DNA of 40,951 nt. It comes from a virus. The notes under the pieces are model-generated. The model was not told where the DNA came from, did not search any database, and worked only from the letters and a program-made list of their open reading frames with translations. Below are positions 13,916 to 20,760 of the stretch, one piece after another. The stretch is from the IMG/VR virus record IMGVR_UViG_3300027151_000013, positions 1 through 40,951 of that record; one strand, given 5' to 3'. Both the position numbers and the translations under genes were made by a program. Position 1 is the first letter of the stretch; every line of letters begins with the position of its first letter.

Positions 13916-14247
13916 TATACCGTCAATAGTTCACGCCAGTAGCGTGCTTGGTCGTCAGCGTGCAAGCGTGCCCACGACATAAGCGTGCGTCTGAGTGTCG
14001 TTAGTTCATGCGTCTCGAGAGTCTTATCTAGGTGCTTATCGCATATTACGGGCGCAATAGCGTCTCGCAATAGTGCATAGGCTGGATTATCGGTATCTAT
14101 CCGATCTAGCCGTGCCGATACCTTAACGGGCATAAGTGCTGCACTCTCATTGTCAAATAGATCGGGGTCGGAGTCTGCCAATGTATTAACAACTTCAGCG
14201 ATCTGCAAATTATGAGATCGACGGCGGGGTCTGAGTGGTGAAGACAT
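13915..14247 (-). CDS. Hypothetical protein (110 aa)
   Basis: Basic N-terminus (SSPLRPRRRSHN), then helical segments with two Trp-containing helices (LRRTLMSWARLHADDQARYWREL). The ATG at 14247 is six nt after TACCCT and lacks a Shine-Dalgarno, so leaderless is likely. A lone minus gene beside the DnaA-box region, so a replication or partition role is conceivable but unsupported. Confidence 0.65.
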   Translation of the reverse strand: MSSPLRPRRRSHNLQIAEVVNTLADSDPDLFDNESAALMPVKVSARLDRIDTDNPAYALLRDAIAPVICDKHLDKTLETHELTTLRRTLMSWARLHADDQARYWRELLTV

Positions 14248-14419
14248 ATTTGAAGGGTATCGCCAATCGACGCAAACCTGCCAACAGCCCCGTAAAGAAT
14301 TTGTGAAGACATGAGTCCCGTAAGATGTTTTACATTCACGGGGCTCTCAACTGGCTCGACATTTTGACCGGCTCTCGACCGGCTCTCGACGCAGCCAGGC
14401 GCGACCAAGTTCCCCCAAC

Positions 14420-14441
14420 CTGAACGGTGGCTTATATAAAC
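14420..14441 (+). repeat. GAACGGTGGCGTATATAA-family element, copy 3
   Basis: CTGAACGGTGGCTTATATAA followed by AC; one difference from consensus. Lies 44 nt before the DnaA boxes. Confidence 0.88.
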
Positions 14442-14484
14442 TACAACGAGCCTGAGACAAAAGTGCCAATCTGTCTCACGACAG

Positions 14485-14514
14485 TTATCCACAGGCATAG
14501 GCAAGTTATCCACA
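14485..14514 (+). other. Two DnaA boxes (origin candidate)
   Basis: Two identical TTATCCACAGG sequences begin at 14485 and 14506, 21 bp apart (two helical turns, same face). TTATCCACA is the high-affinity DnaA consensus. Confidence 0.8.
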
Positions 14515-14570
14515 GGTTGGGGGTAGGTTTGACGACCACAACACAATGAAAAAAAGTTTAGAAAAGAGGA

Positions 14571-14599
14571 CACACTTTACAACACCCGTGCCGTAATAT
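14571..14599 (+). promoter_or_regulatory. ACACCC-class promoter
   Basis: CACACT (14571-14576), N5, ACACCC, N6, TAATAT (14594-14599); 17-bp spacer. Drives the gene at 14650. Confidence 0.85.
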
Positions 14600-14649
14600 A
14601 TATAGTAATAACAAATATAAATATACACACTAAAAATAGAGAGGTAAAA

Positions 14650-14937
14650 ATGCTAGTAAATATAAAACCAAAATATCCAAACATAAGCATTGACTTATCA
14701 GACCAAGACGGTAATGCGTTCGCAATAATTGGCACTTGCACTCTTGCGTTAAAGCGAAACGGGCTGCGCGACCAAGTGAAACCTTTTATCGCAGAAGCGA
14801 CATCTGGCGACTACGACAAAGTTCTTAGAACAGTTTTGGCGTGGTTCTCGGTTGAAATAAATGTAGAGGAAATAAACACAGCGACGAATTGCAATTACTG
14901 CGAAGAACTTCACGAAGATTGCGAGTGCGAGGGTTAA
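14650..14937 (+). CDS. Small protein with C-terminal Cys cluster (95 aa)
   Basis: GAGAGG precedes ATG 14650. The body is alpha/beta (ISIDLSDQDGNAFAIIGTCTLALKRNG), and the tail has CNYCEELHEDCECEG, a Cys/His cluster that could bind metal. I recognise no family. First gene after the DnaA boxes. Confidence 0.72.
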   Translation: MLVNIKPKYPNISIDLSDQDGNAFAIIGTCTLALKRNGLRDQVKPFIAEATSGDYDKVLRTVLAWFSVEINVEEINTATNCNYCEELHEDCECEG

Positions 14938-15002
14938 TCACCTCGCGTAAGCAACCCCCCTTACACCTCGGGCGTGGCTCTTCAATGAGCATAGGGGACT
15001 AA

Positions 15003-15018
15003 CCGAACAACCGTTCGG
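15003..15018 (+). promoter_or_regulatory. Leader hairpin before small gene
   Basis: CCGAAC/GTTCGG 6-bp stem with AACC loop, 30 nt upstream of the ATG at 15048. May stabilise the mRNA or attenuate transcription. Confidence 0.45.
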
Positions 15019-15047
15019 CGACAACAGACAACAAAGGAAAAATAATT

Positions 15048-15209
15048 ATGAGCGAAATTAAAGAAGGTTCAAGGGTCAAATATCAAGACCGAAATGGCAC
15101 GGTGGTAGCACTCGCGATATATCCATATTGTTATTTCAATGATGACCTAAATAAAAAAGGTAATGATGGAATGTATCTTGTTCAACTTGAAGATTTAACT
15201 CTAATCTAA
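15048..15209 (+). CDS. Small SH3-like barrel protein (53 aa)
   Basis: AAAGGAAAA before ATG 15048. Sequence pattern EGSRVKYQDRNGTVVALAI...GMYLVQLEDLTLI resembles small KOW/SH3-like barrels, similar in layout to the protein at 15604. Function unknown. Confidence 0.62.
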   Translation: MSEIKEGSRVKYQDRNGTVVALAIYPYCYFNDDLNKKGNDGMYLVQLEDLTLI

Positions 15210-15235
15210 TAAAACAAACACAACAAGGAGAAGTA

Positions 15236-15367
15236 ATGAAAACGGTTTGTCAAACAGTTACACAACACGAATGGAAATGCACTCAAGTTGCAGGACAATT
15301 CAAGTGCGCGAAATGCAACAAGAAAGCAATTTTTAATAGGTTCACCCAACAGAAGGAGATTAAGTAA
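15236..15367 (+). CDS. Small zinc-ribbon protein (43 aa)
   Basis: AAGGAG lies 6 nt upstream of ATG 15236. KCTQVAGQFKCAKCNKKAIF gives a C-x8-C-x2-C cluster (plus Cys 5), typical of a small metal-binding knuckle. TAATG overlap with the next gene. Function unknown. Confidence 0.65.
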   Translation: MKTVCQTVTQHEWKCTQVAGQFKCAKCNKKAIFNRFTQQKEIK

Positions 15368-15603
15368 TGGAAACACAAACAGCAACAACAGTAGATGACT
15401 CAATCATTGGAGCAACAATCGTTGATATCCGACCAATGAGTAAAGAAGAAATGGACAAAGAGGGCTGGAGCAAAAACGAAATCCCTATGGTTCTCGTTCT
15501 CTCAAGTGGCACAATTCTTTATCCATCGCAAGACACAGAAGGCAACGATGCAGGAGCATTGTTCGGCGTTCTCGCAGACAGCACGGCGTTTGGTCTCTAC
15601 TAA
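15367..15603 (+). CDS. Hypothetical protein (78 aa)
   Basis: Coupled to the zinc-ribbon gene by TAATG, with AGAAGGAG inside that gene as ribosome-binding site. Beta-rich: IIGATIVDIRPMSKEEMDKEG, IPMVLVLSSGTILYPSQDTEGNDAGALFG. The last segment resembles small proteins that report a stored value, but no family is assigned. The next ATG directly follows its stop. Confidence 0.75.
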   Translation: METQTATTVDDSIIGATIVDIRPMSKEEMDKEGWSKNEIPMVLVLSSGTILYPSQDTEGNDAGALFGVLADSTAFGLY

Positions 15604-15810
15604 ATGACAGACAAAACTGAATATATAGGCAAGCGCGTTAGGTTCTTGCGTTCATCAGATCCATACACCAAGTTGGTGTATGGTGATGAGGGCGTTGTAA
15701 TGAGTGTTGATGACTTAGGCACGGTTCACGTCGCATGGGACAACGGCAGCACTCTGGGCATGATTACAGAGGAAGGCGACCGTTTTCAACTTGTTAGGGG
15801 AACTAAATGA
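15604..15810 (+). CDS. SH3-like barrel protein (68 aa)
   Basis: YIGKRVRFLRSSDPYTKLVYGDEGVVMSVDDLGTVHVAWDNGSTLGM is a clear small barrel with the GDEGVV...DLGTVHVAWDNG pattern, common among uncharacterised phage and bacterial proteins with DUF4314-like sequence. Role unknown, perhaps a nucleic-acid or partner binding adaptor. Coupled at both ends. Confidence 0.75.
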   Translation: MTDKTEYIGKRVRFLRSSDPYTKLVYGDEGVVMSVDDLGTVHVAWDNGSTLGMITEEGDRFQLVRGTK

Positions 15811-15953
15811 CGACCCTCGACCTACGAGAAAAGTGTGAAGAGTGTGCTGAACTCGTGGATTACTGCGAGTGCCGCCGATGCGAAAAGTGTGAAGAACTCA
15901 CCTTAATTCGAGAGGCAAAGAAAAAATGCAAATGCGGTGGAAAGTTTTACTAA
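15807..15953 (+). CDS. Cys-rich double zinc-knuckle protein (48 aa)
   Basis: Starts at an ATGA overlap. Nine Cys in 48 residues: EKCEECAEL, YCECRRCEKCEEL and KCKCGG, suggesting two zinc sites. Last gene before the strong terminator 15977-16013. Confidence 0.66.
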   Translation: MTTLDLREKCEECAELVDYCECRRCEKCEELTLIREAKKKCKCGGKFY

Positions 15954-15976
15954 ACGCGCCAGACTGAAAAACAAAG

Positions 15977-16013
15977 AAATCCCCAACTCGAAAACCGGGT
16001 TGGGGATTTTTTG
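15977..16013 (+). terminator. Strong Rho-independent terminator
   Basis: AAATCCCCAAC (15977-15987) pairs with GTTGGGGATTT (15999-16009), followed by a T tract. Ends the 14650-15953 operon. Confidence 0.93.
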
Positions 16014-16143
16014 TATCTAGCCCCGTTGTGGAAACAACGAAACGGGGCTCTCCGAAGATCCTCAATCCACGGGGCTTTTGACAAAGCCGGCTCAGATCCA
16101 GATCCAATCGACTCCCAGCGCCAGGGCTGATCGACTCCCCAAA

Positions 16144-16165
16144 CTGAACGGTGGCGCATATAAAT
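16144..16165 (+). repeat. GAACGGTGGCGTATATAA-family element, copy 4
   Basis: CTGAACGGTGGCGCATATAA followed by AT; one difference from consensus. Directly precedes DnaA-like boxes. Confidence 0.88.
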
Positions 16166-16174
16166 CTAAACGAG

Positions 16175-16208
16175 TTACCCACAAGCCTGTGGATAAACCT
16201 GTGGAAAA
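16175..16208. other. Cluster of three DnaA-like boxes
   Basis: TTACCCACA (16175-16183, plus), TGTGGATAA (16188-16196, i.e. TTATCCACA on the minus strand) and TGTGGAAAA (16200-16208). One perfect and two near-consensus boxes in both orientations. Confidence 0.72.
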
Positions 16209-16226
16209 GATTTTCTAAAAAGACTG

Positions 16227-16255
16227 CACACTTTTGACCCTTCAGAGCGTAATAG
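16227..16255 (+). promoter_or_regulatory. Promoter CACACT-17-TAATAG
   Basis: CACACT (16227-16232), 17 bp, TAATAG (16250-16255). Same hexamers as the ACACCC class, but the spacer element is shifted (TGACCC). Drives the gene at 16290. Confidence 0.78.
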
Positions 16256-16289
16256 ATATGTAACAACAACCCGAACAATAGGAGTAATT

Positions 16290-16559
16290 ATGAAAAAGCA
16301 GCACGAAGCAACCGTCACATTGACATACACCCAACTAATGCAACTGGGATACGCGTTATCAAATCGCATTGCGAAAGCAGTGACGACCACCCCATTCGAG
16401 GAACAGGACGACTACTTCCAATACCTCTTAGAGGAAATGATGAGCGCACACAGCCTCTTAGAAGCAGAGGCAGACCGTCTCGGTGGAGTTATTGAGGACG
16501 AAACCGTTACGGAGTTCGCAACCAACCTAGATCAAACAATTTCAGAAATCTTGAAGTAG
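16290..16559 (+). CDS. Helical hypothetical protein (89 aa)
   Basis: GGAG lies 6 nt upstream of ATG 16290. Mostly helix (YTQLMQLGYALSNRIAKAV, YFQYLLEEMMSAHSLLEAEADRL) with an acidic C-terminal helix. No family. Single-gene unit behind region D. Confidence 0.72.
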   Translation: MKKQHEATVTLTYTQLMQLGYALSNRIAKAVTTTPFEEQDDYFQYLLEEMMSAHSLLEAEADRLGGVIEDETVTEFATNLDQTISEILK

Positions 16560-16587
16560 AGGTTGTTTTCCCCCCACAAGTGGTATT

Positions 16588-16614
16588 AGACTACCTATCA
16601 TAGATAGTTAGTCT
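16588..16614 (+). promoter_or_regulatory. Long imperfect palindrome
   Basis: AGACTA-C-CTATC (16588-16599), loop ATA, GATAG-T-TAGTCT (16603-16614). Eleven pairs with one mismatch, located between two genes and 12 nt upstream of a -35 box. No T tract follows, so an operator or mRNA-end hairpin fits better than a classical terminator. Confidence 0.6.
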
Positions 16615-16626
16615 GATATAAAGAAA

Positions 16627-16655
16627 GTAACCGTGTTACACCCCTCATATAGAGT
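16627..16655 (+). promoter_or_regulatory. ACACCC-class promoter
   Basis: GTAACC (16627-16632), N5, ACACCC, N6, TAGAGT (16650-16655). Drives the gene at 16715. Confidence 0.75.
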
Positions 16656-16714
16656 GGTGGTTAAGAAGTTAGAAATATCCCATAGACATAAACATAGAAA
16701 GATAGGTAATAAAA

Positions 16715-17116
16715 ATGATTACAAATACAGCAAAGCAAGTGTTGGAAATGCGAGAAGCATTGGCAGCAGCAGAACAAAATCTCGCGCAAGCAGAAGCAAG
16801 TTTCAAACTGGAACTCGCAAAGCAGGGCGTGGATTTCGCAGTCGTCGATGGCGTGAAAATCGCAGTCGTCAAGGGCGAGCGTCCGAACTACAGCGTGGAA
16901 GCGTTGAAGGATCTCGTGTCTGACAAAGTTTTCAAGACGGTTACAAAAGCAACCATTGACGGAAAGAAGTTCAAGTCGGCGGTTGAAGTTGGTGTCATCA
17001 AAGCAGATGTCGCAGACGCAGTAACCACGATCACTGCATACGAGCAAATCCGTGTTACCGAACTCAAGGGCGCAAAGTCTGAGAGCAAGGCAAACGTTGA
17101 AGCGCAAGTTGCGTAA
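16715..17116 (+). CDS. Hypothetical helical/beta protein (133 aa)
   Basis: GATAGG precedes ATG 16715 by about 8 nt. An N-terminal coiled coil (EMREALAAAEQNLAQAEASFKLELAKQG, residues 11-38) precedes a small beta segment (VDFAVVDGVKIAVVKGERPNY) and a Lys-rich half. No recognised domain. It lies directly upstream of the MoxR-like gene with a similar promoter, so it may work with that system. Confidence 0.74.
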   Translation: MITNTAKQVLEMREALAAAEQNLAQAEASFKLELAKQGVDFAVVDGVKIAVVKGERPNYSVEALKDLVSDKVFKTVTKATIDGKKFKSAVEVGVIKADVADAVTTITAYEQIRVTELKGAKSESKANVEAQVA

Positions 17117-17145
17117 GTAACCCTACAACACCCCCTACCTAAAGT
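17117..17145 (+). promoter_or_regulatory. ACACCC-class promoter with inverted repeat over the -10
   Basis: GTAACC (17117-17122), N5, ACACCC, N6, TAAAGT (17140-17145). ACACCCCC (17128-17135) and GGGGGTGT (17147-17154) form a stem around the -10. Confidence 0.75.
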
Positions 17146-17203
17146 GGGGGGTGTAAGTAACAAAACAACCAAATCACAAATCAACCAAACGAAGGGCAAT
17201 AAA

Positions 17204-17941
17204 ATGACAGAACAAAAACAAGAAGTCCGACAAGACTTACCACAATGTTGGAAAGATGTTGAGAATGCTCTCAACGCTGGCGTAGACCGATTGATCTTAT
17301 TCGGACCTCCAGGCACCGGCAAAACTTTTGCAGGTCTCAACTACGGTGATACAACAGCAGGCGCATTCCGACTTATCTGCACAGAGGATATGTCCAACGC
17401 GCAAGTTGAAGGACACTACAAGATGAACGGCGAAGGCGGCTGGTCTTGGACAGACGGTAAAGCAGTATCAGCATGGAAGGGTGACGGTTTGCGTGGCGGT
17501 CGTCTCGTTATCGACGAGATTGACAAAGCAGGCGCAGATGTTTTCGCAACACTTCTCGCATTCACTGACTCACCAGAGTCGGCAAAATGGGAAAGCCCTG
17601 ACAACCAACGGGTAATCACTCCGAAAGACGGTTTCAGTGTCGTGATGACCACGAACATTGAGACTATGGAAGAGTTGCCTGAAGCGTTGAAAGATCGTTT
17701 CCCTGTAGCAATCCGTATTGACCAACCTCACCCTGACGCACTCAAAAAGTTGTCGGCAGATTTGCGTGAGTATGCAGTTCGTATGGCAGACGCAGGCGAG
17801 CGCAGGATTTCATTGCGAACTTTCTACGCATTTGACCAACTCCGAAAGTCGTTGGGCGACAAAGAAAGTGCGCGACTGGTATTCGGTAAGCAAGCAGAAA
17901 GCGTCCTAGACGCAATCGCAATCAATAAGGTAGCAGTTTAA
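17204..17941 (+). CDS. MoxR-like AAA+ ATPase
   Basis: 245 aa from ATG 17204. Walker A FGPPGTGKT (33-41), Walker B RLVIDEID (100-107), then VVMTTNIETMEELPEALKDRFPVAIRID, which contains the sensor-1 TTN and the arginine-finger region. The layout is that of the MoxR branch, whose members act as chaperones that insert metal or activate a partner carrying a VWA domain. The next gene encodes exactly such a partner (HExxH plus VWA). Each has its own ACACCC promoter. GAAGGG precedes the start. Confidence 0.9.
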   Translation: MTEQKQEVRQDLPQCWKDVENALNAGVDRLILFGPPGTGKTFAGLNYGDTTAGAFRLICTEDMSNAQVEGHYKMNGEGGWSWTDGKAVSAWKGDGLRGGRLVIDEIDKAGADVFATLLAFTDSPESAKWESPDNQRVITPKDGFSVVMTTNIETMEELPEALKDRFPVAIRIDQPHPDALKKLSADLREYAVRMADAGERRISLRTFYAFDQLRKSLGDKESARLVFGKQAESVLDAIAINKVAV

Positions 17942-17970
17942 ATAACCCCGTTACACCCCTCATCTAAAGT
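17942..17970 (+). promoter_or_regulatory. ACACCC-class promoter with inverted repeat over the -10
   Basis: ATAACC (17942-17947), N5, ACACCC, N6, TAAAGT (17965-17970). TTACACCCC (17951-17959) and GGGGTGTAA (17973-17981) flank the -10 as a 9-bp inverted repeat. Leader AAACCAACTAAACAT follows at 18007-18021. Confidence 0.78.
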
Positions 17971-18034
17971 GGGGGGTGTAATCAAGTCGCCATAAGCAAG
18001 CGGCATAAACCAACTAAACATAGAAAGAGAAAAT

Positions 18035-19528
18035 ATGAAAACAGAAATTAGACCACTCCCCGAAATGTTGGGGCGTAAAGACAAAGACGCAGGCGCATGG
18101 CGAGTAGATACTTGTGCCCCTGTTCGAGGCAAACCATTTACCAATGTTGTGAGCAAGCATATGGTTGTTCCTATTGGTGACGAGCAAGTTGATCGTGTTA
18201 TTCGTGCACACGAAATGGCTCACGCAAGGTTCTCGCCAGCAGATGATTTTCCAAAGTGGGTAGCACGAGGTATCGCAACAGAAACCGGTCTCACGGTCGT
18301 TGAGGAAGTTCGTGTGAACTTTCTCATTAAGAAAGCAGGATTCGATGTAGATCTACTTGCAGACGGAAGCGAGAAAGCGTCAGGCGTTCGCATTGCGGAG
18401 CAGGCAGATTGGACTCAGGCTGTTTATATTGCAGTTGGTTATTCAATTTGTGGCGGCGGCAAAGATTTCATCACTGGCGTAAGGCGTGTGAACCCAGCGT
18501 GGGCAAAAACATTGCGCGAAATTATTAAAGCAGTTGAGAAGGAGTTTGTCAAAGCATTCAAAACTGGCACTCTTGGTTCAACCGAAGTAGACCCTAGACA
18601 CGGTCTTGCACCTTTTGGTTTCTCGCATACTGAGCGCATTGCAGAATGGGTAGATCGTCTCGCAAATCCACCAGTCGATGAGGACAAGCAAGATGAACAG
18701 AACAAGCAAGATGAACAGAACAAGCAAGGCGAGCCAAAGCCTGAGGACAAAGAAAAGAAAGACGGCGACAAAGGTGTCGGCGCAACCGATAAGCCTCAAC
18801 CGAAAGCAGATCCAAAAAAAGTTCGTCCTGCGGAAGTAAGCAGAGGTGAGGGAGTTATCCCTAGTTGGGGCAAACTTATTGTCGGCAACCTTCCACTCAC
18901 TCGCAAAGCGCACGGCGGTCTTGGTCGCAAGCGTGTCGCAAGCAACATGGGGCGCAACCCTCGCAGAATTGGCAACGCGCTTGCAGACCCTGAGAAGCGA
19001 GTGTTTGACCGATACAAAAAAGGTAACGGCGGTATTGTTTTGATTGACGGTTCAGGTTCAATGTCTTTAAACAATAAAGATATTCTTGACATCACCGAAG
19101 CGTCACCAGGTTGCACTGTTGCTGTTTATTCAGCAGATAGAACAAATGTTAAACCCAACCTTCTTGTCATTGCACAAAACGGAAAAATGATTGACAAACT
19201 TCCTGAACGAAACGGCGGCAACGGCGTAGACGGTGAAGCAATCCGTTGGGCAACAAAACAGCGCAAGCGATCATCGACCCCTATCGTTTGGATTACTGAC
19301 GGTAAGGTTCACGGACTTGGCAACGGCGGTCAATGGGGTGGATACCACGACATCTTGGCAATGGACTGTATTAAAGAAGTTCTAAAACATAAAGTGTTTA
19401 TGGCGCACGATGTCAAGCAGGGTCTTGCAGTTCTCAATCAATTAAAAGTCGGCAAGAAACCGACTCGTTGGTATCCGAGATGTTGGCAGGAAACATATCA
19501 GAAACTAAACGGAAAGCGTTTAGGGTAA
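18035..19528 (+). CDS. HExxH / von Willebrand factor A domain protein
   Basis: 497 aa. Residues 59-63 are HEMAH, a zinc-peptidase HExxH motif, with TVVEEVRVN (about 87-95) as a possible third ligand. A low-complexity charged linker (about 214-265) contains near-perfect DEQNKQ repeats. The C-terminal domain begins GGIVLIDGSGSMS, with the DxSxS metal site of VWA domains (338-342), followed by VVWITDGKVHG-like strands. This HExxH+VWA arrangement (DUF2201/CobT-like) usually partners a MoxR ATPase, which is the adjacent upstream gene. It probably forms a metal-dependent chaperone or protease complex acting on a phage or host target; the target is not visible. Confidence 0.88.
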   Translation: MKTEIRPLPEMLGRKDKDAGAWRVDTCAPVRGKPFTNVVSKHMVVPIGDEQVDRVIRAHEMAHARFSPADDFPKWVARGIATETGLTVVEEVRVNFLIKKAGFDVDLLADGSEKASGVRIAEQADWTQAVYIAVGYSICGGGKDFITGVRRVNPAWAKTLREIIKAVEKEFVKAFKTGTLGSTEVDPRHGLAPFGFSHTERIAEWVDRLANPPVDEDKQDEQNKQDEQNKQGEPKPEDKEKKDGDKGVGATDKPQPKADPKKVRPAEVSRGEGVIPSWGKLIVGNLPLTRKAHGGLGRKRVASNMGRNPRRIGNALADPEKRVFDRYKKGNGGIVLIDGSGSMSLNNKDILDITEASPGCTVAVYSADRTNVKPNLLVIAQNGKMIDKLPERNGGNGVDGEAIRWATKQRKRSSTPIVWITDGKVHGLGNGGQWGGYHDILAMDCIKEVLKHKVFMAHDVKQGLAVLNQLKVGKKPTRWYPRCWQETYQKLNGKRLG

Positions 19529-19540
19529 AACCTAATCGAT

Positions 19541-19573
19541 TCAGAATGACATATTGGTTGTATGTTATTCTGA
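19541..19573 (+). terminator. Stem-loop after the VWA gene
   Basis: TCAGAAT-ACATA pairs with TATGT-ATTCTGA around a 7-nt loop, with a single-nt mismatch. Two further hairpins follow: CGAAAGG/CCTTTCG (19587-19613) and GGGCGCAC/GTGCGTCC (19627-19650), then TGCTGTGTTT. Together they separate convergent genes. Confidence 0.7.
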
Positions 19574-19658
19574 TTGCCAGAGGAAACGAAAGGGCTTCTC
19601 CTTTCACCTTTCGGCTTCTCCGCAGAGGGCGCACTCGCAAGGGTGCGTCCTGCTGTGT

Positions 19659-20009
19659 TTATCGGATCTCTTTCATCACTCCTGCGTCAACGTAACGAAT
19701 AAAAGCGACACCGGCGGTCACGATTACCGCTTCGGTGAACGACAAAGTGTCTACACCTAGCGCAAGCGCAACACGATAAACAACGAACGACATACCGCCG
19801 ACACCGAGCAACATACCGAACAATGCGACAATCGACTTGCCTAGTTTGCTGCTCACGGTTTTGCGTCCCAATTCTTGATCATAGAAATCATCTTCGTCTT
19901 CTCTAAACAATTCATTTAGATCGTTGTCAGAAATACTATGCGACCACTCACTCATCTTTTTCCAAGCATCACGCTTACGGTGATCGTGTCCAAACTCTTG
20001 GTTAGACAT
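19659..20009 (-). CDS. Two-TM membrane protein (116 aa)
   Basis: A polar acidic N-terminal half (NDLNELFREDEDDFYDQ) is followed by two hydrophobic helices (SIVALFGMLLGVGGMSFVVYRVALAL and FTEAVIVTAGVAFIRYVDAGV). The start ATG at 20009 lies within the end of the upstream HTH gene (8-nt overlap). No family. It could tether a partner to the membrane. Confidence 0.74.
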   Translation of the reverse strand: MSNQEFGHDHRKRDAWKKMSEWSHSISDNDLNELFREDEDDFYDQELGRKTVSSKLGKSIVALFGMLLGVGGMSFVVYRVALALGVDTLSFTEAVIVTAGVAFIRYVDAGVMKEIR

Positions 20010-20388
20010 TTTGTTTTGAAACTTTCTTCACGATCTGGTGAACTCGTTGGCGCGACAAATTGTAACTATCTGCGATAACACCTACGCGCTCCCCGCTCTT
20101 GTAACGCTGAGTGATCTCTGCGTCTCGTTTCTTATCGTAGCGTCTGCCAGGTTTTTGCTTAGCCCAATGCCACCCCACGAGGCTCTCTAACGCTCGCTGA
20201 CGATCTACGGATAACTCACCTGCTCGATACTGCTGACGGTTGTAGGCAACCCACGCACCAAGCGCAACATTTTTCCCTTGATAAATCTCAACTTGAGTAG
20301 CGGGCACAAGCGAAGTTCTCGTGCGATCGGCGTATTGTTTTAATGCCTCGAACCTGTATTGCCACCTGTTTGTCCGGGAAATTGTCAT
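20002..20388 (-). CDS. Helicase-associated / helix-turn-helix protein
   Basis: 128 aa from ATG 20388, seven nt after TAATAT (20396-20401), so probably leaderless; a TTG at 20406 is an alternative. The middle (LGAWVAYNRQQYRAGELSVDRQRALESL.GWHWA) matches the 'helicase-associated' three-helix DNA-binding repeat. The end (RDAEITQRYKSGERVGVIADSYNLSRQRVHQIVKK) is a resolvase/sigma-4-like helix-turn-helix. It should bind DNA. It is transcribed divergently from region E and is one candidate reader of the repeat elements. Confidence 0.82.
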   Translation of the reverse strand: MTISRTNRWQYRFEALKQYADRTRTSLVPATQVEIYQGKNVALGAWVAYNRQQYRAGELSVDRQRALESLVGWHWAKQKPGRRYDKKRDAEITQRYKSGERVGVIADSYNLSRQRVHQIVKKVSKQNV

Positions 20389-20540
20389 AGCCTTGATATT
20401 AGTCAAGCGAACAGGTGTTTGTGTGCAATAGCCCCGTGCTCAGAAGATAGGCACGGGACTCCCGCCCCACCTCTGGGCAAACGGGGCTGTCTAATTTGCA
20501 ACGATTGTTATTTAGCATCAGTTGATCGGATGTATCTAAC

Positions 20541-20562
20541 CTGAACGGTGGCGTATATAAAC
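20541..20562 (+). repeat. GAACGGTGGCGTATATAA-family element, copy 5
   Basis: Exact consensus CTGAACGGTGGCGTATATAA followed by AC. Confidence 0.9.
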
Positions 20563-20623
20563 CCGGCTCCAGCGATCGAGTCGCGATCGGTTGGCTAGAT
20601 CAAAGGGTTCTTGAAACAAAAGG

Positions 20624-20653
20624 TTGCTTTTTGTTTTTGGTCATGTATATAAT
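20624..20653 (+). promoter_or_regulatory. TTGCTT-18-TATAAT promoter
   Basis: TTGCTT (20624-20629), 18 bp, TATAAT (20648-20653), flanked by the same GGTTGCTTTT and ATATAATGG as the 10613 promoter. Confidence 0.78.
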
Positions 20654-20689
20654 GGTGATGTAATTAAAAATACTTTATTAAAAAAACTA

Positions 20690-20718
20690 GATACTCTACA
20701 ACACCCATAACTTACTAT
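20690..20718 (+). promoter_or_regulatory. ACACCC-class promoter
   Basis: GATACT (20690-20695), N5, ACACCC, N6, TACTAT (20713-20718). Downstream of the 20624 promoter; both would transcribe the gene at 20761. Confidence 0.78.
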
Positions 20719-20760
20719 AAATATGACGGCAACAACGCCGCCACTTACAGAAAGACACAA

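Larger units (their letters stand above)
14248..14649. other. 402-bp gene-free origin-like region C
   Basis: Holds octamers AGCCCCGT (14286), AGTCCCGT (14314) and ACGGGGCT (14338), the last two forming a stem; an 11-bp tandem repeat GACCGGCTCTC (14366-14387); the GGTGGCG element (14420-14441); two consensus DnaA boxes (14485-14514); and the ACACCC promoter (14571-14599). No gene is credible here. Confidence 0.8.
15954..16289. other. 336-bp gene-free origin-like region D
   Basis: Terminator, then octamers AGCCCCGT (16019) and ACGGGGCT (16042) forming a perfect stem, a third ACGGGGCT (16069), direct repeats ATCGACTCCC (16107, 16130), the GGTGGCG element (16144-16165), three DnaA-like boxes (16175-16208), and the promoter at 16227-16255. 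No gene. Confidence 0.8.
20389..20760. other. 372-bp gene-free regulatory region E
   Basis: Contains the minus leaderless promoter (20396-20424), octamers AGCCCCGT (20430) and ACGGGACT (20453) as a stem, ACGGGGCT (20481), the GGTGGCG element (20541-20562), repeated GCGATCG (20572, 20583), and two tandem plus-strand promoters (20624-20653 and 20690-20718). No gene. Confidence 0.78.

Noticed and set aside
14106-14573. 155-aa minus-strand reading frame across the DnaA boxes
   Set aside because: It overlaps the 13915-14247 gene and spans promoter, repeat and DnaA sites with implausible composition.
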